Origin: CATQHB01 sp965262595
GTDB lineage: Bacteria > Chloroflexota > Dehalococcoidia > Lucifugimonadales > UBA3495
Reading direction: 5' to 3'
Assembly (NCBI GenBank): GCA_965262595.1
Contig: OZ253548.1
Span: 1,116,001 to 1,180,000 of the forward strand
DNA: 64,000 nucleotides
Part shown: positions 53,189-62,573 of the stretch, in pieces
How positions within the stretch are numbered: position 1 is the first letter of the stretch
How the letters are laid out: each line of letters begins with the position of its first letter
Position numbers and translations under genes: made by a program
The notes under the pieces: generated by a model
The model's database searches: none
What the model was told of the DNA's origin: nothing
The model's input: the letters and a program-made list of their open reading frames with translations, nothing else

Positions 53189-53345
53189 AGCCATGCCTCC
53201 CTAAATGCTTTTGGATAACCTCAGGAGCCTGTCGTAATCCGGAAATAAGGCCAGTACATACGATTTGAGTTCAAGTATCGCATAAAATACTACGGATTCA
53301 GTTCAATTGTATAACAGTATTGCATAGATACTATAAACATCGCAA

Positions 53346-53374
53346 AGTATATTGTTCAGTTGACCGAATGTCAA
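53346..53374 (-). promoter_or_regulatory. Near-consensus sigma-70 promoter of the ABC transporter operon
   Basis: On the minus strand TTGACA, exactly 17 bases, then TATACT, inside a very AT-rich 150-bp block. This leaves a leader of about 150 bases before the binding-protein gene. It is one of the best promoter matches in the window. Confidence 0.8.
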
Positions 53375-53452
53375 GAATAGACACGCTGTCAGGCCGGCTT
53401 TAGGCCTAGCTGCCTATGGTAGAATTCCCATGTTGAAGAAGGAGGGCACCCG

Positions 53453-55321
53453 ATGAGTCCAATAGCAAGAAAGTCAAGAACTGCAACCGGGGCCAGGCAT
53501 CATATCGACAGCGACGTGATGATACCGATGCGCGACGGGTTTAATCTGGCCGCCGACGTTCATCGCCCCCTTCGAGACGGTGAGCCGGTGGCGGAGCCGC
53601 TGCCGGTTCTGCTGCAACGCACCCCTTATAATAAATCCGCCGCCGTCCGAGTCCAGGAAGCGGAGTTCTTCACCTTAAACGGTTATGTTACGGTAATGCA
53701 GGACTGCCGGGGCCGCTATGCCTCCGAAGGCGGATTTACCAAGTATGTGGACGAGGGCCGGGACGGTTACGATACCGTGGAATGGCTGGCCCAACAGCCC
53801 TGGTGCAACGGCAAAGTCGGTACCTTCGGCCTGTCCTACGCCGCCCATACCCAGGCGGCTCTGGCCTCTTTAACCCCGCCGCATCTGGCTGCTATGTGGC
53901 TGGAATGCGGGGGGTTTGCCAATGCCTTCCAAAGCGGATGCCGCAACGGGGGCGCCTTTGAGCTGCGGCAAGTTACCTGGGCCTTTCGGGAAGCAATGGA
54001 AAGCTCGGAGGCACGGGACAACCCCGGCACTACCCGCGCTGCCCTGGCCAACCAGAATATCCACGAGTGGTTTGACCGAATGCCCTGGAAAGCAGGACAT
54101 TCCCCCTTGCAGTGGACGCCGGACTATGAAAACTACCTGCTGGAAATCTGGGGCCATGAAACATTTGACGAGTTCTGGCAGCAGGTGGGGCTTTGCGCCG
54201 AGGCCCACTATATTCCCTTCTCCGATGTACCCCAAGTGCATCAGGGCAGTTGGTACGACCCTTACGCCGGTGGCACCACCGATAATTATGTCAATTTGTC
54301 CCGGATGAAAAATGGGCCGGTTTCGCTGATTATGGGTCCGTGGACTCACGGCGCCCGCTCGGTAACTTACTCCGGCAACGTGGATTTTGGCCCAGAATCG
54401 ACGATCGAAAACCCGGCCTCCGGGGATTTTGACCAACAGCGGCTGCGCTTTTTCGATCGCTGGCTCAAGGAAGTTGAAAACGGCTGGGAGCAGGAGCCGG
54501 CGGTAAGGGTCTTTGTAATGGGCGGCGGTAGCGGAAAGTGCAATGCCGCCGGACGACTGGAACACGGTGGCCGCTGGCGTGACGAAATTGACTGGCCGCT
54601 GAACCGGGCAGAGGTGACGCCCTTTTATCTACACGCTGGCGGCCTGCTGAACGACCGCACACCACCGGCCCGGAGCCAGAGCCGCTTTAGCCGTTACCGT
54701 TTTGACCCCAATAATCCGGTGCCAACAATCGGAGGTAACATCTCGTCCGGGCTGCCAATTATGGAACCGGGCGGCTTCGACCAACGGGAATCGGCGGAGT
54801 TCTTCGGTTGCCGACCTCCTTTCTTGCCTCTGGCTTCCCGGCCCGACGTGCTGGTGTTCCAGACCGAGCCATTAGCCGAAGATGTGGAGGTTACCGGACC
54901 GGTTGAAGTGAACCTGTGGATTGCCTCATCGGCGGTGGACACCGACTTCACCGCCAAGCTGCTGGATGTTTATCCACCGTCGCCGGACTATCCCGAGGGT
55001 TTTGCGCTTAACCTGACCGATGGTGTGCTGCGGGCCAAGTTTCGCAATTCCTGGAGCGAGCCGGAATTGATGGAGCCGGGGCAGGTGTACCGGATTGGCA
55101 TCAAGCTATACCCTACCGGCAACTTGTTTGTCCGGGGGCACCGTATCCGTCTGGACCTGTCTTCCAGCAATTTCCCCCGTCTGGACGTAAACGGCAATAC
55201 CGGGGAGAACCCGGCGTTCTCGGCAATCCGGTTGACCGCGGAAAACACCGTTTACCATGATAACGAGCGTCCGTCCCATTTGCTGCTTTCGTTAGTCCCG
55301 ACAACATTGGTTCCTTATTAG
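53453..55321 (+). CDS. CocE/NonD family hydrolase (X-Pro dipeptidyl-peptidase fold)
   Basis: 622 aa. Alpha/beta hydrolase with Ser128 in GTFGLSYAAHTQ, oxyanion region RTPYNKS, a helical cap and the C-terminal jelly roll (VTGPVEVNLWIASSAVDTDFTAKLLDVYPPS, then RGHRIRLDLSSSNFPRLDVN). Family enzymes cleave esters such as cocaine, or acyl-amino acid bonds. Family motif is usually GxSYxG; here the second Gly is Ala. GAAGGAGG upstream. No signal peptide, so cytoplasmic. Confidence 0.92.
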   Translation: MSPIARKSRTATGARHHIDSDVMIPMRDGFNLAADVHRPLRDGEPVAEPLPVLLQRTPYNKSAAVRVQEAEFFTLNGYVTVMQDCRGRYASEGGFTKYVDEGRDGYDTVEWLAQQPWCNGKVGTFGLSYAAHTQAALASLTPPHLAAMWLECGGFANAFQSGCRNGGAFELRQVTWAFREAMESSEARDNPGTTRAALANQNIHEWFDRMPWKAGHSPLQWTPDYENYLLEIWGHETFDEFWQQVGLCAEAHYIPFSDVPQVHQGSWYDPYAGGTTDNYVNLSRMKNGPVSLIMGPWTHGARSVTYSGNVDFGPESTIENPASGDFDQQRLRFFDRWLKEVENGWEQEPAVRVFVMGGGSGKCNAAGRLEHGGRWRDEIDWPLNRAEVTPFYLHAGGLLNDRTPPARSQSRFSRYRFDPNNPVPTIGGNISSGLPIMEPGGFDQRESAEFFGCRPPFLPLASRPDVLVFQTEPLAEDVEVTGPVEVNLWIASSAVDTDFTAKLLDVYPPSPDYPEGFALNLTDGVLRAKFRNSWSEPELMEPGQVYRIGIKLYPTGNLFVRGHRIRLDLSSSNFPRLDVNGNTGENPAFSAIRLTAENTVYHDNERPSHLLLSLVPTTLVPY

Positions 55322-55520
55322 GTAGCGGGTAATTGCGCCCCCGGACAGACGCAAGAATTGTCCTTCAAGTTGGCAGCCCGACGGTCATTCCTTCTGCGAC
55401 ATAGCGGCTTTTGCCGTAATTATCCTGCGTTTCAGCATTTCAGTAGTTTCCCCGGGCCTCGAACCGGCTCCGGCCTAGTTCCCACCACACTGAATCCACT
55501 TTTGAAAGTCCGGCCAAGCC

Positions 55521-56474
55521 TTACGCCCCGGCAAAGAATTGGCGGGGGTTTTCCACCGTAATTTGGCGGATATCATCATCGGTGGCGCCCAATTCCCGCA
55601 GGCGAGGCAAAACCTTCAGGGTGATAAAGTTGTAACCGTCGGGATTAGCCCGCCGCCGTTCTTCCTGAACCGCAGCGCCGTTGCGGGCCTTGGGTACGGA
55701 ATAGTCGTGGGAAAGCATTATCCGCTGGGTGAAGCCGGCATCCATCAGCTTCTTCGCCGTCTCGGTGCGCTGCTCCCAATCGGGAGTGCCGGGGACGCGG
55801 CCTCCGGGGTAACGGTCGAGACCGAGCCAAACCCCCTCCTCCAGTAGCCCCAGCAAGTAGCCCAGGTCGGTATCGTCGTTGCTGTGGCCGATATATACCC
55901 GGTTCAGGTCCACGCCTTCTTGTTTCAAAATCTCCACCTGTTGCTCGCCCACGCGGTCGGGAGACCAGGTATGGGTGGATATCGGGGCGCCGGTTTGTAG
56001 GTGGGCGCGGGCCGCCGCACGCAGTACAACCTCCTGCGGCGGAGTAATGCCTCCCCGGTCGCTCGCAACCTTGATGACCGCCGCCTTAACGCCGGTATCC
56101 TCAATGCCTTCCTCGATTTCCCGGACATAAAGGGGCGCAATGACGTCCGGCGGTACATCCCCAAAGGGCCGGGGAACCGCCAGGTGATTGCCGGTTGCCA
56201 ACAGGATATTGACACCGCTCTGGCGGGACACTTCGGCAATCATTGAAATGTCCCGTCCCAGGTCAAAAGTGCTTACGTCAACAATCGTACGCAGCCCCTC
56301 GGCGCGGGCCGACTTCAGGGCCGCCACCGACTGCTCGATGATGCCGTCCCGGTCAATAAAATCAGGGTAGGTATGCCGCAGGCCCGCGGCGTTGGTGCCC
56401 ACGTGCTCATGACTAAGGGTATAGCCCAGGTCGGCGGCCTCCACCGTACCGAGAACCGTATTAACCGCTGGCAT
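55521..56474 (-). CDS. Phosphotriesterase-like metal hydrolase
   Basis: 317 aa amidohydrolase-superfamily barrel. Binuclear metal ligands complete: His22 and His24 (LSHEHV), bridging Lys135 (AAVIKVASD), His168 (STHTW), His197 (YIGHSND) and Asp257 (MLSHDYS). Known members hydrolyse phosphotriesters or, more often, lactones. Convergent with the CocE gene and divergent from the dehalogenase gene. Lactonase activity is the more likely native role. Confidence 0.92.
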   Translation of the reverse strand: MPAVNTVLGTVEAADLGYTLSHEHVGTNAAGLRHTYPDFIDRDGIIEQSVAALKSARAEGLRTIVDVSTFDLGRDISMIAEVSRQSGVNILLATGNHLAVPRPFGDVPPDVIAPLYVREIEEGIEDTGVKAAVIKVASDRGGITPPQEVVLRAAARAHLQTGAPISTHTWSPDRVGEQQVEILKQEGVDLNRVYIGHSNDDTDLGYLLGLLEEGVWLGLDRYPGGRVPGTPDWEQRTETAKKLMDAGFTQRIMLSHDYSVPKARNGAAVQEERRRANPDGYNFITLKVLPRLRELGATDDDIRQITVENPRQFFAGA

Positions 56475-56711
56475 AATTCTTCCTCCTGCTTACTAACTTG
56501 CGCTCTTTCACTTATTGGTTAAAATTTTCAGTGGCAAAATTACCTGGCTCCGGCGCGGCTATTCTAATGCCTGCGGGGGTCGATTGCGAGAACGGCGGTA
56601 GTCAGAAACCTGGCTTGCCCTTACAATTAGGCCCGGCACAGGAACAAGGGGCGCCCAGAATCGTCCCTCCGAAATTTTCCGCAACTATCAGCCTCGCCGA
56701 CGGGAGGAACT

Positions 56712-57587
56712 ATGTTTGAGGGATTCGAGCAACGTCAAATAGAGACAAGTGGAGCCACAATCAACTTGGTAATCGGTGGCAGCGGACCGCCCCTGCTGCT
56801 CCTTCACGGCTACCCCCAGACCCACGTGATGTGGCACAAGGTGGCCCCCCACTTGGCCGAGAACTTCACCGTAGTGGCGGCGGACTTGCGCGGCTACGGG
56901 GACAGCGGCAAGCCGGCGGGCGACCCGGAGCACTTGACCTATTCCAAGCGGGCGATGGCTCAGGACCAGGTGGATATGATGGAACGGTTGGGCTTTGAAT
57001 CATTCTTTCTGGCCGGACACGACCGGGGCGCTCGGGTGTCCCATCGGCTGACCAAAGACCATCCGCAGCGAGTGCGAAAGCTGGCAACGCTAGACATCAT
57101 ACCGACCCACCGGATGTTTCAGATAGTGAATAAGGAAATGGCAACCAACACTTTCCATTGGTTCTTCCTCATTCAGCCCTACGATTTTCCGGAGCGGGTA
57201 ATCGGCGCCGCTGCCGATTACTTTATGCGTACCCGCTTTGAAAGGGGCCAAGACGCAGCAACGGTGTTTCCGTCGGAAGCAGTGGAGGAGTACGTACGCT
57301 GCGGCAGCGACCCGGCTACAATCCATGCAATCTGTGAGGACTACCGGGCCGGGGCCAGCATTGACCTGGTACACGATGAAGCCGACTTTCAGAACAAGGT
57401 GACCTGTCCCCATTTGGCGTTGTGGAGCGCTACCGGATACGTGGGCCGAACCCAGGACGTTCTGGCCGTATGGCGGGATTACTCCGAGGATGTTCGGGGA
57501 CACTCAATGCCGTCCGGCCACCATATTGCCGAGGAACTGCCGGAAGAGACCCACCGGGAGCTGCGGGACTTCTTCTTGCAACCGTAA
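56712..57587 (+). CDS. Haloacetate dehalogenase, fluoroacetate-dehalogenase-like
   Basis: 291 aa alpha/beta hydrolase with an Asp nucleophile: Asp104 in AGHDRGARVSHR. Every functional residue known from Rhodopseudomonas fluoroacetate dehalogenase (RPA1163) has a counterpart at the expected spacing: carboxylate-binding Arg105 and Arg108, Asp128 (TLDIIPTH), halide pocket His149-Trp150 (TFHWFF) and Tyr211 (CEDYRAGASID), and catalytic His270 (SGHHIAEE). Known chemistry: hydrolysis of fluoro- or chloroacetate to glycolate plus halide. GGAGG before the ATG. Single-gene unit. Halide preference cannot be proven by sequence. Confidence 0.88.
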   Translation: MFEGFEQRQIETSGATINLVIGGSGPPLLLLHGYPQTHVMWHKVAPHLAENFTVVAADLRGYGDSGKPAGDPEHLTYSKRAMAQDQVDMMERLGFESFFLAGHDRGARVSHRLTKDHPQRVRKLATLDIIPTHRMFQIVNKEMATNTFHWFFLIQPYDFPERVIGAAADYFMRTRFERGQDAATVFPSEAVEEYVRCGSDPATIHAICEDYRAGASIDLVHDEADFQNKVTCPHLALWSATGYVGRTQDVLAVWRDYSEDVRGHSMPSGHHIAEELPEETHRELRDFFLQP

Positions 57588-57691
57588 CGCAGCTTTCCGC
57601 AATAAACCCCGGATTTACCGCTTGCCGATCTACCGGGCGCCACCGGCCGCGGGTCAGATTTCCCGGTTTGCCGGACGTTAGGGTAGATTTT

Positions 57692-57727
57692 GGGGTTGGT
57701 TCGCCAATAGGGGTTGGTTCGCCAATA
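57692..57727. repeat. 18-bp tandem duplication
   Basis: GGGGTTGGTTCGCCAATA occurs twice in exact head-to-tail copies in the gap between two convergent genes. Confidence 0.85.
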
Positions 57728-57747
57728 ATAGAAGTTAGTTCAGCAAA

Positions 57748-58164
57748 TCAGGATTCAGCGGGTGAGGCATGGGGAAGGCCACGTTCCATAGCCACCATCT
57801 GGCATTCCAGGCACAGATTTTCCTCCAATAGTTCTGGAGCGGCCCAGATGTTATCGCCAACCAGCCCGCAGAGAAATTGGGGGACGGTTTCCTCCCAGGC
57901 CGAAGCCGCGAGTGACTCTACATAGTGAATATCGCCGGTGTGTTCAAAGGTAGCCCACCACCAGGGGGAAAAGTCCCGTTCCAACTCCTGAGAAGTGGCG
58001 GCGCTAATCCAGCCCTCCTCCGGCAGCTCCACTACCCAGCCGATACGGCCGTCCGGTCCCGATTCCCGATGCGCTTTAAGTTCCCCGCCCCGGATACAGT
58101 CGCGGACGCTGGAAGTGGGAATCCGCAGCCTTCGGGAAGCTTCCTGAATAGATACCTTTTCCAT
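57748..58164 (-). CDS. Small HTH (excisionase/MerR-like) DNA-binding protein
   Basis: 138 aa. The N-terminal 35 residues (VSIQEASRRLRIPTSSVRDCIRGGELKAHR) form the winged HTH_17/excisionase pattern. The remainder is acidic and Trp-rich with a CLEC motif near the C-terminus and no recognised family. GAGGAGG sits 8 bases before the ATG. No integrase or phage gene is near, so it is more likely a small regulator than a true excisionase. Confidence 0.75.
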   Translation of the reverse strand: MEKVSIQEASRRLRIPTSSVRDCIRGGELKAHRESGPDGRIGWVVELPEEGWISAATSQELERDFSPWWWATFEHTGDIHYVESLAASAWEETVPQFLCGLVGDNIWAAPELLEENLCLECQMVAMERGLPHASPAES

Positions 58165-58960
58165 GGCTGGGCCTCCTCGTTTTAGGGGTCACCCGTTACA
58201 TCGCGGGGCAGAGTTGGATACGCAATTCCTTCCTGGGTCGGAATAACGTGACCGGTTGGTCGGCCCAATCGGGGCGATATAACCCTCTTTTCGCCGGACT
58301 TGGCAGGGCTTTGCGTCGTTTTCCTGTCCCACCCCGGTCACCACAACCGGCCGCCAAATATTGAGGATCAAGGCATAGCGATGAGAGCGCTAAGCCTTAG
58401 CAGAACTCCAGGGGCCAAATGTCCAGGCCCCGTAAGCTGATGGTTGGTTCAGAATGAATATTCCGGCGATGATTCGCCTAAAGCCGGCCTTGGTGGGTCG
58501 GGACCCCGCACCGTGGCTTGCTGCGGAATCAACAACACCACGGCCCAAGCATTCCTGTCGAACAATAGCAGGCGGCACGCAGGAATCGCAATGGCTCATT
58601 AATTTAAACCTGATCCGGGACGAACGGCGCGAGCCAACCCGTGAATAATATAGGCTCGAGCACGAGTGTGTCCACCTCCATACCATTGCATCGGCACCAT
58701 TGTATCGGCGGTGGGGCGCCACCATAATTCTCTCTAACCCCGTGGTACCGATCAGGACTAAAATGGTAATCCTTCACAACAAAACCTGGTAGATCCCCAG
58801 TGCCTCCAGCAAATGCAGTCCTGTTGGCCCGGCCCTCGACTTCTTGATGCAGGCGGAGTTGCGCCAAGGAGGCCGGATAATGGTGCGGGGTACATTGCAT
58901 GTGTCTTATTCGATGGTGGAGGCAATTGGAGCAAGGACCCACGGGTTCTAGTCAAACTAA
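58165..58960. other. Long non-coding stretch, possible gene remnants
   Basis: About 800 bp with no gene I can support. Short frames on the minus strand (for example 58604-58942) have no start signals, no clear family and different character from neighbours. It may contain decayed coding sequence. Together with the MITE and the next 380 bp it makes the longest gene-free region of the window. Confidence 0.5.
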
Positions 58961-59111
58961 GGATACTCTGAATAAGTCATCAAACACCAGCGCCTTCGCC
59001 CCGTCGTTCTTGCGAAAGCAGGAACCTAAAACGTTGTGGATCGAGGATCCTGGCTTCGCAGGAACGACGGGTAGGGTAAACACCCAGGTCACGGACTTAT
59101 TCAGCGGTTCC
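58961..59111. mobile_element. MITE-like element with terminal inverted repeats and CTAA target duplication
   Basis: 151 bp. The 18-base ends are inverted repeats with an exact 11-base core (CTGAATAAGTC at 58968-58978, GACTTATTCAG at 59094-59104). The element is bracketed by CTAA at 58957-58960 and 59112-59115, a 4-bp target duplication of the YTAR type known for IS5 elements. A second, inner pair of imperfect 26-base inverted repeats (59001-59026 with 59045-59070) would fold the centre into a hairpin. No coding capacity, so it depends on a transposase elsewhere. Confidence 0.75.
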
Positions 59112-59492
59112 CTAACTTGCGCTGGCATTTGGCCGCCGGTCTTAGCGCCGCCGATTCCCCGGTGCGGTTATAGCGAAAGCTCCCGGTCAATACTTGAACG
59201 GAAAAGCTGAGCGACTCATCGATCAAGGGGCAGCCCGATAGCAGCATGAATGTCATCCGCAACCCCACCGCCACTGGAGCGATTCCAGTTCCGTAAGCGC
59301 AGATTTTTTTGATTTTCCCGCGTTCACGAATAAAGGATCGGCGATGGTATGCTATGGTATGGCGTAGTACAGTAAGGAACGACATAGCCCGTTGTGTCAT
59401 GACATGGTATGGCATGGCCTATCGGCCGTAAGATCTCGATTTTGGCACCTGCATTAGGCTGTAGCTGATCGCAAACAAGGAGGTAGGGGTTA
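59112..59492. other. Intergenic region before the MmgE/PrpD gene
   Basis: About 380 bp with no supported gene. It has a T/A-rich spot near 59309-59320 and short repeats of TATGGTATGGC near 59345-59425. The AAGGAGG at the end belongs to the next gene. Confidence 0.4.
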
Positions 59493-60887
59493 ATGGCTGC
59501 CACGGATATCACCGGACAATTGGCCCAATATATGGCGGAGGCAAGGAACCGCAGTTTGCCGCCGGAGGTAACTCTGGCCGCCAAGCACCGCGTTCTGGAT
59601 TCCCTGGGGGCGGTAGTATCCGGCGCGCGCCTCAAGCCGGGGGAAATGGCCATCAAGTACGCCCGGCTTCAAGGGGGCACTCCCGAGTCCTCCATTTTGG
59701 CCACCGACTTGAAAACCTCCGCGGTAAATGCGGCCCTGGTCAACGGTATGTTCGGCCACGCCGATGAGACGGACGACTTCGAGCCGGTTACCAAGTCCCA
59801 CCCCGGTTGCTCGGTGGTGCCGGCGGCTCTGGCAATGGCGGAGCGGGCCGATAGTTCCGGGGAGGAGCTGCTGCGTGCGGTCGTCCTGGGCTATGACCTG
59901 TGTTGCCGATTTTTGTTGGCCCTGGAACCGGACCTGCTGCGCGGGGGACATCGCAGCGCCGAAGGTACCAGTTCGACTATGGGCAGCGCGGCGGCGGCCG
60001 CCTCTATTGCGCGGCTGGACGAAGCCGGTATGCGTTATGTCCTGTCCTATGCCTCCCAGCAGGTATCCGGCATTTGGAGCTGGGTGCGGGATGCGGAGCA
60101 CGTGGAAAAGGCCTTTGATTTCTCCGGGATGGGCGCTCGGAACGGCGTCACCGCCGCAACCATGGTCCAGGCCGGCTTAACCGGCGTGTGGGATGTGTTG
60201 GAAGGAGAGCATAATGTTCTTCAGGCTCTTTCGTCGGATCCCCGGCCCAACGAAATGGTTGACCGCTTGGGCAGCCGCTTCTTCGTCACCGAAACGGCCA
60301 TCAAGCCCTATTCGGTAGGGTACCCGATACAAGCCGCGCTGGACGCCTTCTTTACTCTGCACCGGCAGCACGGCCTGACGGTGGACAATGTGGAGAGCGT
60401 CACCGTTCGGCTGCCCCGGGATGGCGCCGGCATTGTCAACGACCGCTCCATGCCCGACGTGAACTGCCAGCACATGATTGCCGTCGCTCTTCTTGACGGG
60501 GCGGTTACCTTCGAGTCCACCCATGCCTACGAACGTATGGCGGATCCGGCGACGCTGGCGGTAAAGGAACGGGTTACCCTGATCGCCGACGCCGACTTAA
60601 TGGACCGCGCAGCGCCTCGCAGTGGGCGGGTCACGGTACAGCTAAAGGATGGGCAAACGGTGGAACACTTTACGCCCCACGCCTACGGCACCAAGGAAAA
60701 TCCCATGTCCACCGATGACGTTAATACCAAGGCACGGAATTTGCTGACGCCGGTACTGGGATCGGAGCGAACCGACGCAATTATTCGACAGGTCAACGGC
60801 CTGGAAGAACTGGGCACCATCCGTGACTTGATTCCCTACCTGACCGTGACGGCGGAGGAAATGGCTGGAATTACACCGACGCATTAG
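59493..60887 (+). CDS. MmgE/PrpD family protein
   Basis: 464 aa, usual length. The large helical domain (LAQYMAEARNRSLPPEVTLAAKHRVLDSLGAVVSG, GMFGHADETDDFEP) and smaller lid domain of the family are present. Known members are 2-methylcitrate dehydratase (PrpD) and iminodisuccinate epimerase-type enzymes. No prpB or prpC is nearby, so the methylcitrate role is not supported by context. AAGGAGG precedes the ATG; a strong terminator follows. Confidence 0.9.
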   Translation: MAATDITGQLAQYMAEARNRSLPPEVTLAAKHRVLDSLGAVVSGARLKPGEMAIKYARLQGGTPESSILATDLKTSAVNAALVNGMFGHADETDDFEPVTKSHPGCSVVPAALAMAERADSSGEELLRAVVLGYDLCCRFLLALEPDLLRGGHRSAEGTSSTMGSAAAAASIARLDEAGMRYVLSYASQQVSGIWSWVRDAEHVEKAFDFSGMGARNGVTAATMVQAGLTGVWDVLEGEHNVLQALSSDPRPNEMVDRLGSRFFVTETAIKPYSVGYPIQAALDAFFTLHRQHGLTVDNVESVTVRLPRDGAGIVNDRSMPDVNCQHMIAVALLDGAVTFESTHAYERMADPATLAVKERVTLIADADLMDRAAPRSGRVTVQLKDGQTVEHFTPHAYGTKENPMSTDDVNTKARNLLTPVLGSERTDAIIRQVNGLEELGTIRDLIPYLTVTAEEMAGITPTH

Positions 60888-60997
60888 CCGGGCCGGAACT
60901 GGTTGGACTAAGTCGGCCCCGTTGGAAAGCTTAGGTGGGTAAGTCGATGCCGTCGGAACGGTGGAGCAGCGGAGTAGAATAAGTCGCTCGGATTGAG

Positions 60998-61028
60998 ATA
61001 GGGAGGTTTCTAAACCTCCCTATTTTTT
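60998..61028 (+). terminator. Rho-independent terminator after the MmgE/PrpD gene
   Basis: ATAGGGAGGTTT pairs perfectly with AAACCTCCCTAT and is followed by TTTTT on the plus strand. It lies 110 bases after the stop. Confidence 0.9.
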
Positions 61029-61113
61029 GGGGAGAACCCCCAGTTCGGATTGAAGTTTCCCTTCCTTCACATTTGGTGGCCCCTGATGTGAACCGGACAA
61101 CCTCGTGGGCCGG

Positions 61114-62253
61114 TTACCACTGGACAAACATGGGCATCACCACATGAATGTAGTCGTCCGAATTTGTGGGTTTCAGCACTCCGGGACTGGATGACGAAGT
61201 TGTTTCCAGGGCCACTTGGCCGCGCTCCAGCACCGCGAGCACTTCTTGCAGGTAGCGGCAGTTGAAGGCAATTTTTGACTCTTCGCCCTCCATGGTCTCA
61301 ACATCGACCTCGCCCTGATTCTCTCCCACTTCCTCGGACTTGGCGGAGATGATGGCCTTGCCAGACTCGCCCCCTTCTTCCCCGGGGGTCATTTGCATTC
61401 GGATAATATTACTGCCGTCCCGGGCAAAAATAGCGGCGGAACGGGTGGCGCTCAGCAACTTTTGGAGGTCGAACACCGTGCGGGTTTCATATTTTTGCGG
61501 AATCAACTGGTCATAGTTGGGGAAATTACCCTGCATTAACTGGGAAACTACTTCCACTCCCTGCACTCTGAAAAGTATTTGGCCCCGGGACGGAACCATC
61601 ATAATTTCCACCGGATCGTCCTGGTTGCCCAGAATACGGCTTAGTTCAGTTAGCGTCCTCGCCGGCACAATCACGCTGATTTCCGTTTCCACCGGCTCGG
61701 TCAGCGTACCGTGCTGCACTGCCAGGCGAAATCCGTCGGCTGCCGCCAGGGTAAAGCGGTTGCCGCTCAACTTGGCCTCCACTCCGGTCAAGACCGGGCG
61801 TGACTCCTCGGAAGCAGCGGCGAAAGCCACCCTGGTAATTGCCATCTTAAAGTCCTGGGAGCCAATACGGGCGGCAACCCCTTCCTCCACCCGTGGAATC
61901 GGCGGAAAGTCATTGGCATCAACCCCGTGGATTCGGGCCTCGCCCCGGCCGCAGACCACCTTCAACACGCCGCTACCCGGCTCCAACTCCAGGTCAATCC
62001 GGTCGGAGGGCAGGGAATTCACGAACTCGGTCAGCAGGCGAGCCGGCACGGTAATCGCACCCTCCTCCTCGATCATCGCGCCAATCCAGGTGGTAATCGC
62101 GATTTCCAAATTTGTGGCGGACAGCTTCAACATGGAACGGTCGGTTTCCAACAGAACGTTCTGGGTAATCGGCAGGGTCGCCCGACTGGCAACCGCCCGG
62201 CTGACGATGGCCAAGCCGCGGCTCAAGTTCTCTTGCAAACACGACAATTTCAT
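61114..62253 (-). CDS. dnaN: DNA polymerase III beta sliding clamp
   Basis: 379 aa, three-fold clamp. Ring-forming processivity factor of replication. MKLSCLQENLSRGLAIVSRAVASRATLPITQNVLLE at the N-terminus, VPARLLTEFVNSLP, IPRVEEGVAARI, AAADGFRLAV, IVPARTLTELSRIL and the C-terminal VVMPM(F)V end are family signatures. It stands alone: no dnaA, recF or gyrB adjoins and no DnaA-box cluster was seen, so this is not an origin region. Partners in the window include the clamp-binding C-terminus of dinB. Confidence 0.97.
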   Translation of the reverse strand: MKLSCLQENLSRGLAIVSRAVASRATLPITQNVLLETDRSMLKLSATNLEIAITTWIGAMIEEEGAITVPARLLTEFVNSLPSDRIDLELEPGSGVLKVVCGRGEARIHGVDANDFPPIPRVEEGVAARIGSQDFKMAITRVAFAAASEESRPVLTGVEAKLSGNRFTLAAADGFRLAVQHGTLTEPVETEISVIVPARTLTELSRILGNQDDPVEIMMVPSRGQILFRVQGVEVVSQLMQGNFPNYDQLIPQKYETRTVFDLQKLLSATRSAAIFARDGSNIIRMQMTPGEEGGESGKAIISAKSEEVGENQGEVDVETMEGEESKIAFNCRYLQEVLAVLERGQVALETTSSSSPGVLKPTNSDDYIHVVMPMFVQW

Positions 62254-62419
62254 TTGTGACTCACCTGATTATTCAAGATTTTCAAGACTAAGAAAGCGTT
62301 TGGGATCCAATTTCGCCACCACTTAAGGGGAAATAAGCAATGGTATTATGGCATTTATGCCGGGATAATTAAAGGCGATTAAGCGCAGTGTCTGTCGATT
62401 GTCAAGGGCGACAGCTCAC

Positions 62420-62459
62420 GGTGAGCCTGTCGAACCATATACCGGCCCTTTGGCAAGCT
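62420..62459 (-). repeat. Dispersed 40-bp imperfect palindrome, copy 2
   Basis: The reverse complement matches 35 of 40 positions of the copy at 36386-36425. It is intergenic, flanked by unrelated sequence. Confidence 0.75.
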
Positions 62460-62564
62460 CAGGGTGAGGGGGATGCACCTGAACCGGGATAATTGAAAGA
62501 CCCTGGATCAAGCGAGAAGAAGACCACAATCGCTTCAGGCCTTGCCCGGCGCGGCGGCTGAGTT

Positions 62565-62573
62565 TGCTATAAT
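62565..62573 (+). promoter_or_regulatory. Extended -10 promoter for the AlaX gene
   Basis: TGCTATAAT is a perfect extended -10 element, 44 bases upstream of the ATG. A TTGCCC lies too far away (20 bases) to be a good -35. Confidence 0.55.

Noticed and set aside
58604..58942. Fragment of an RlmI-like rRNA methyltransferase (GDLPGFVVKDY)
   Set aside because: Only one short similarity, no SAM motifs and no start signal; chance match likely.
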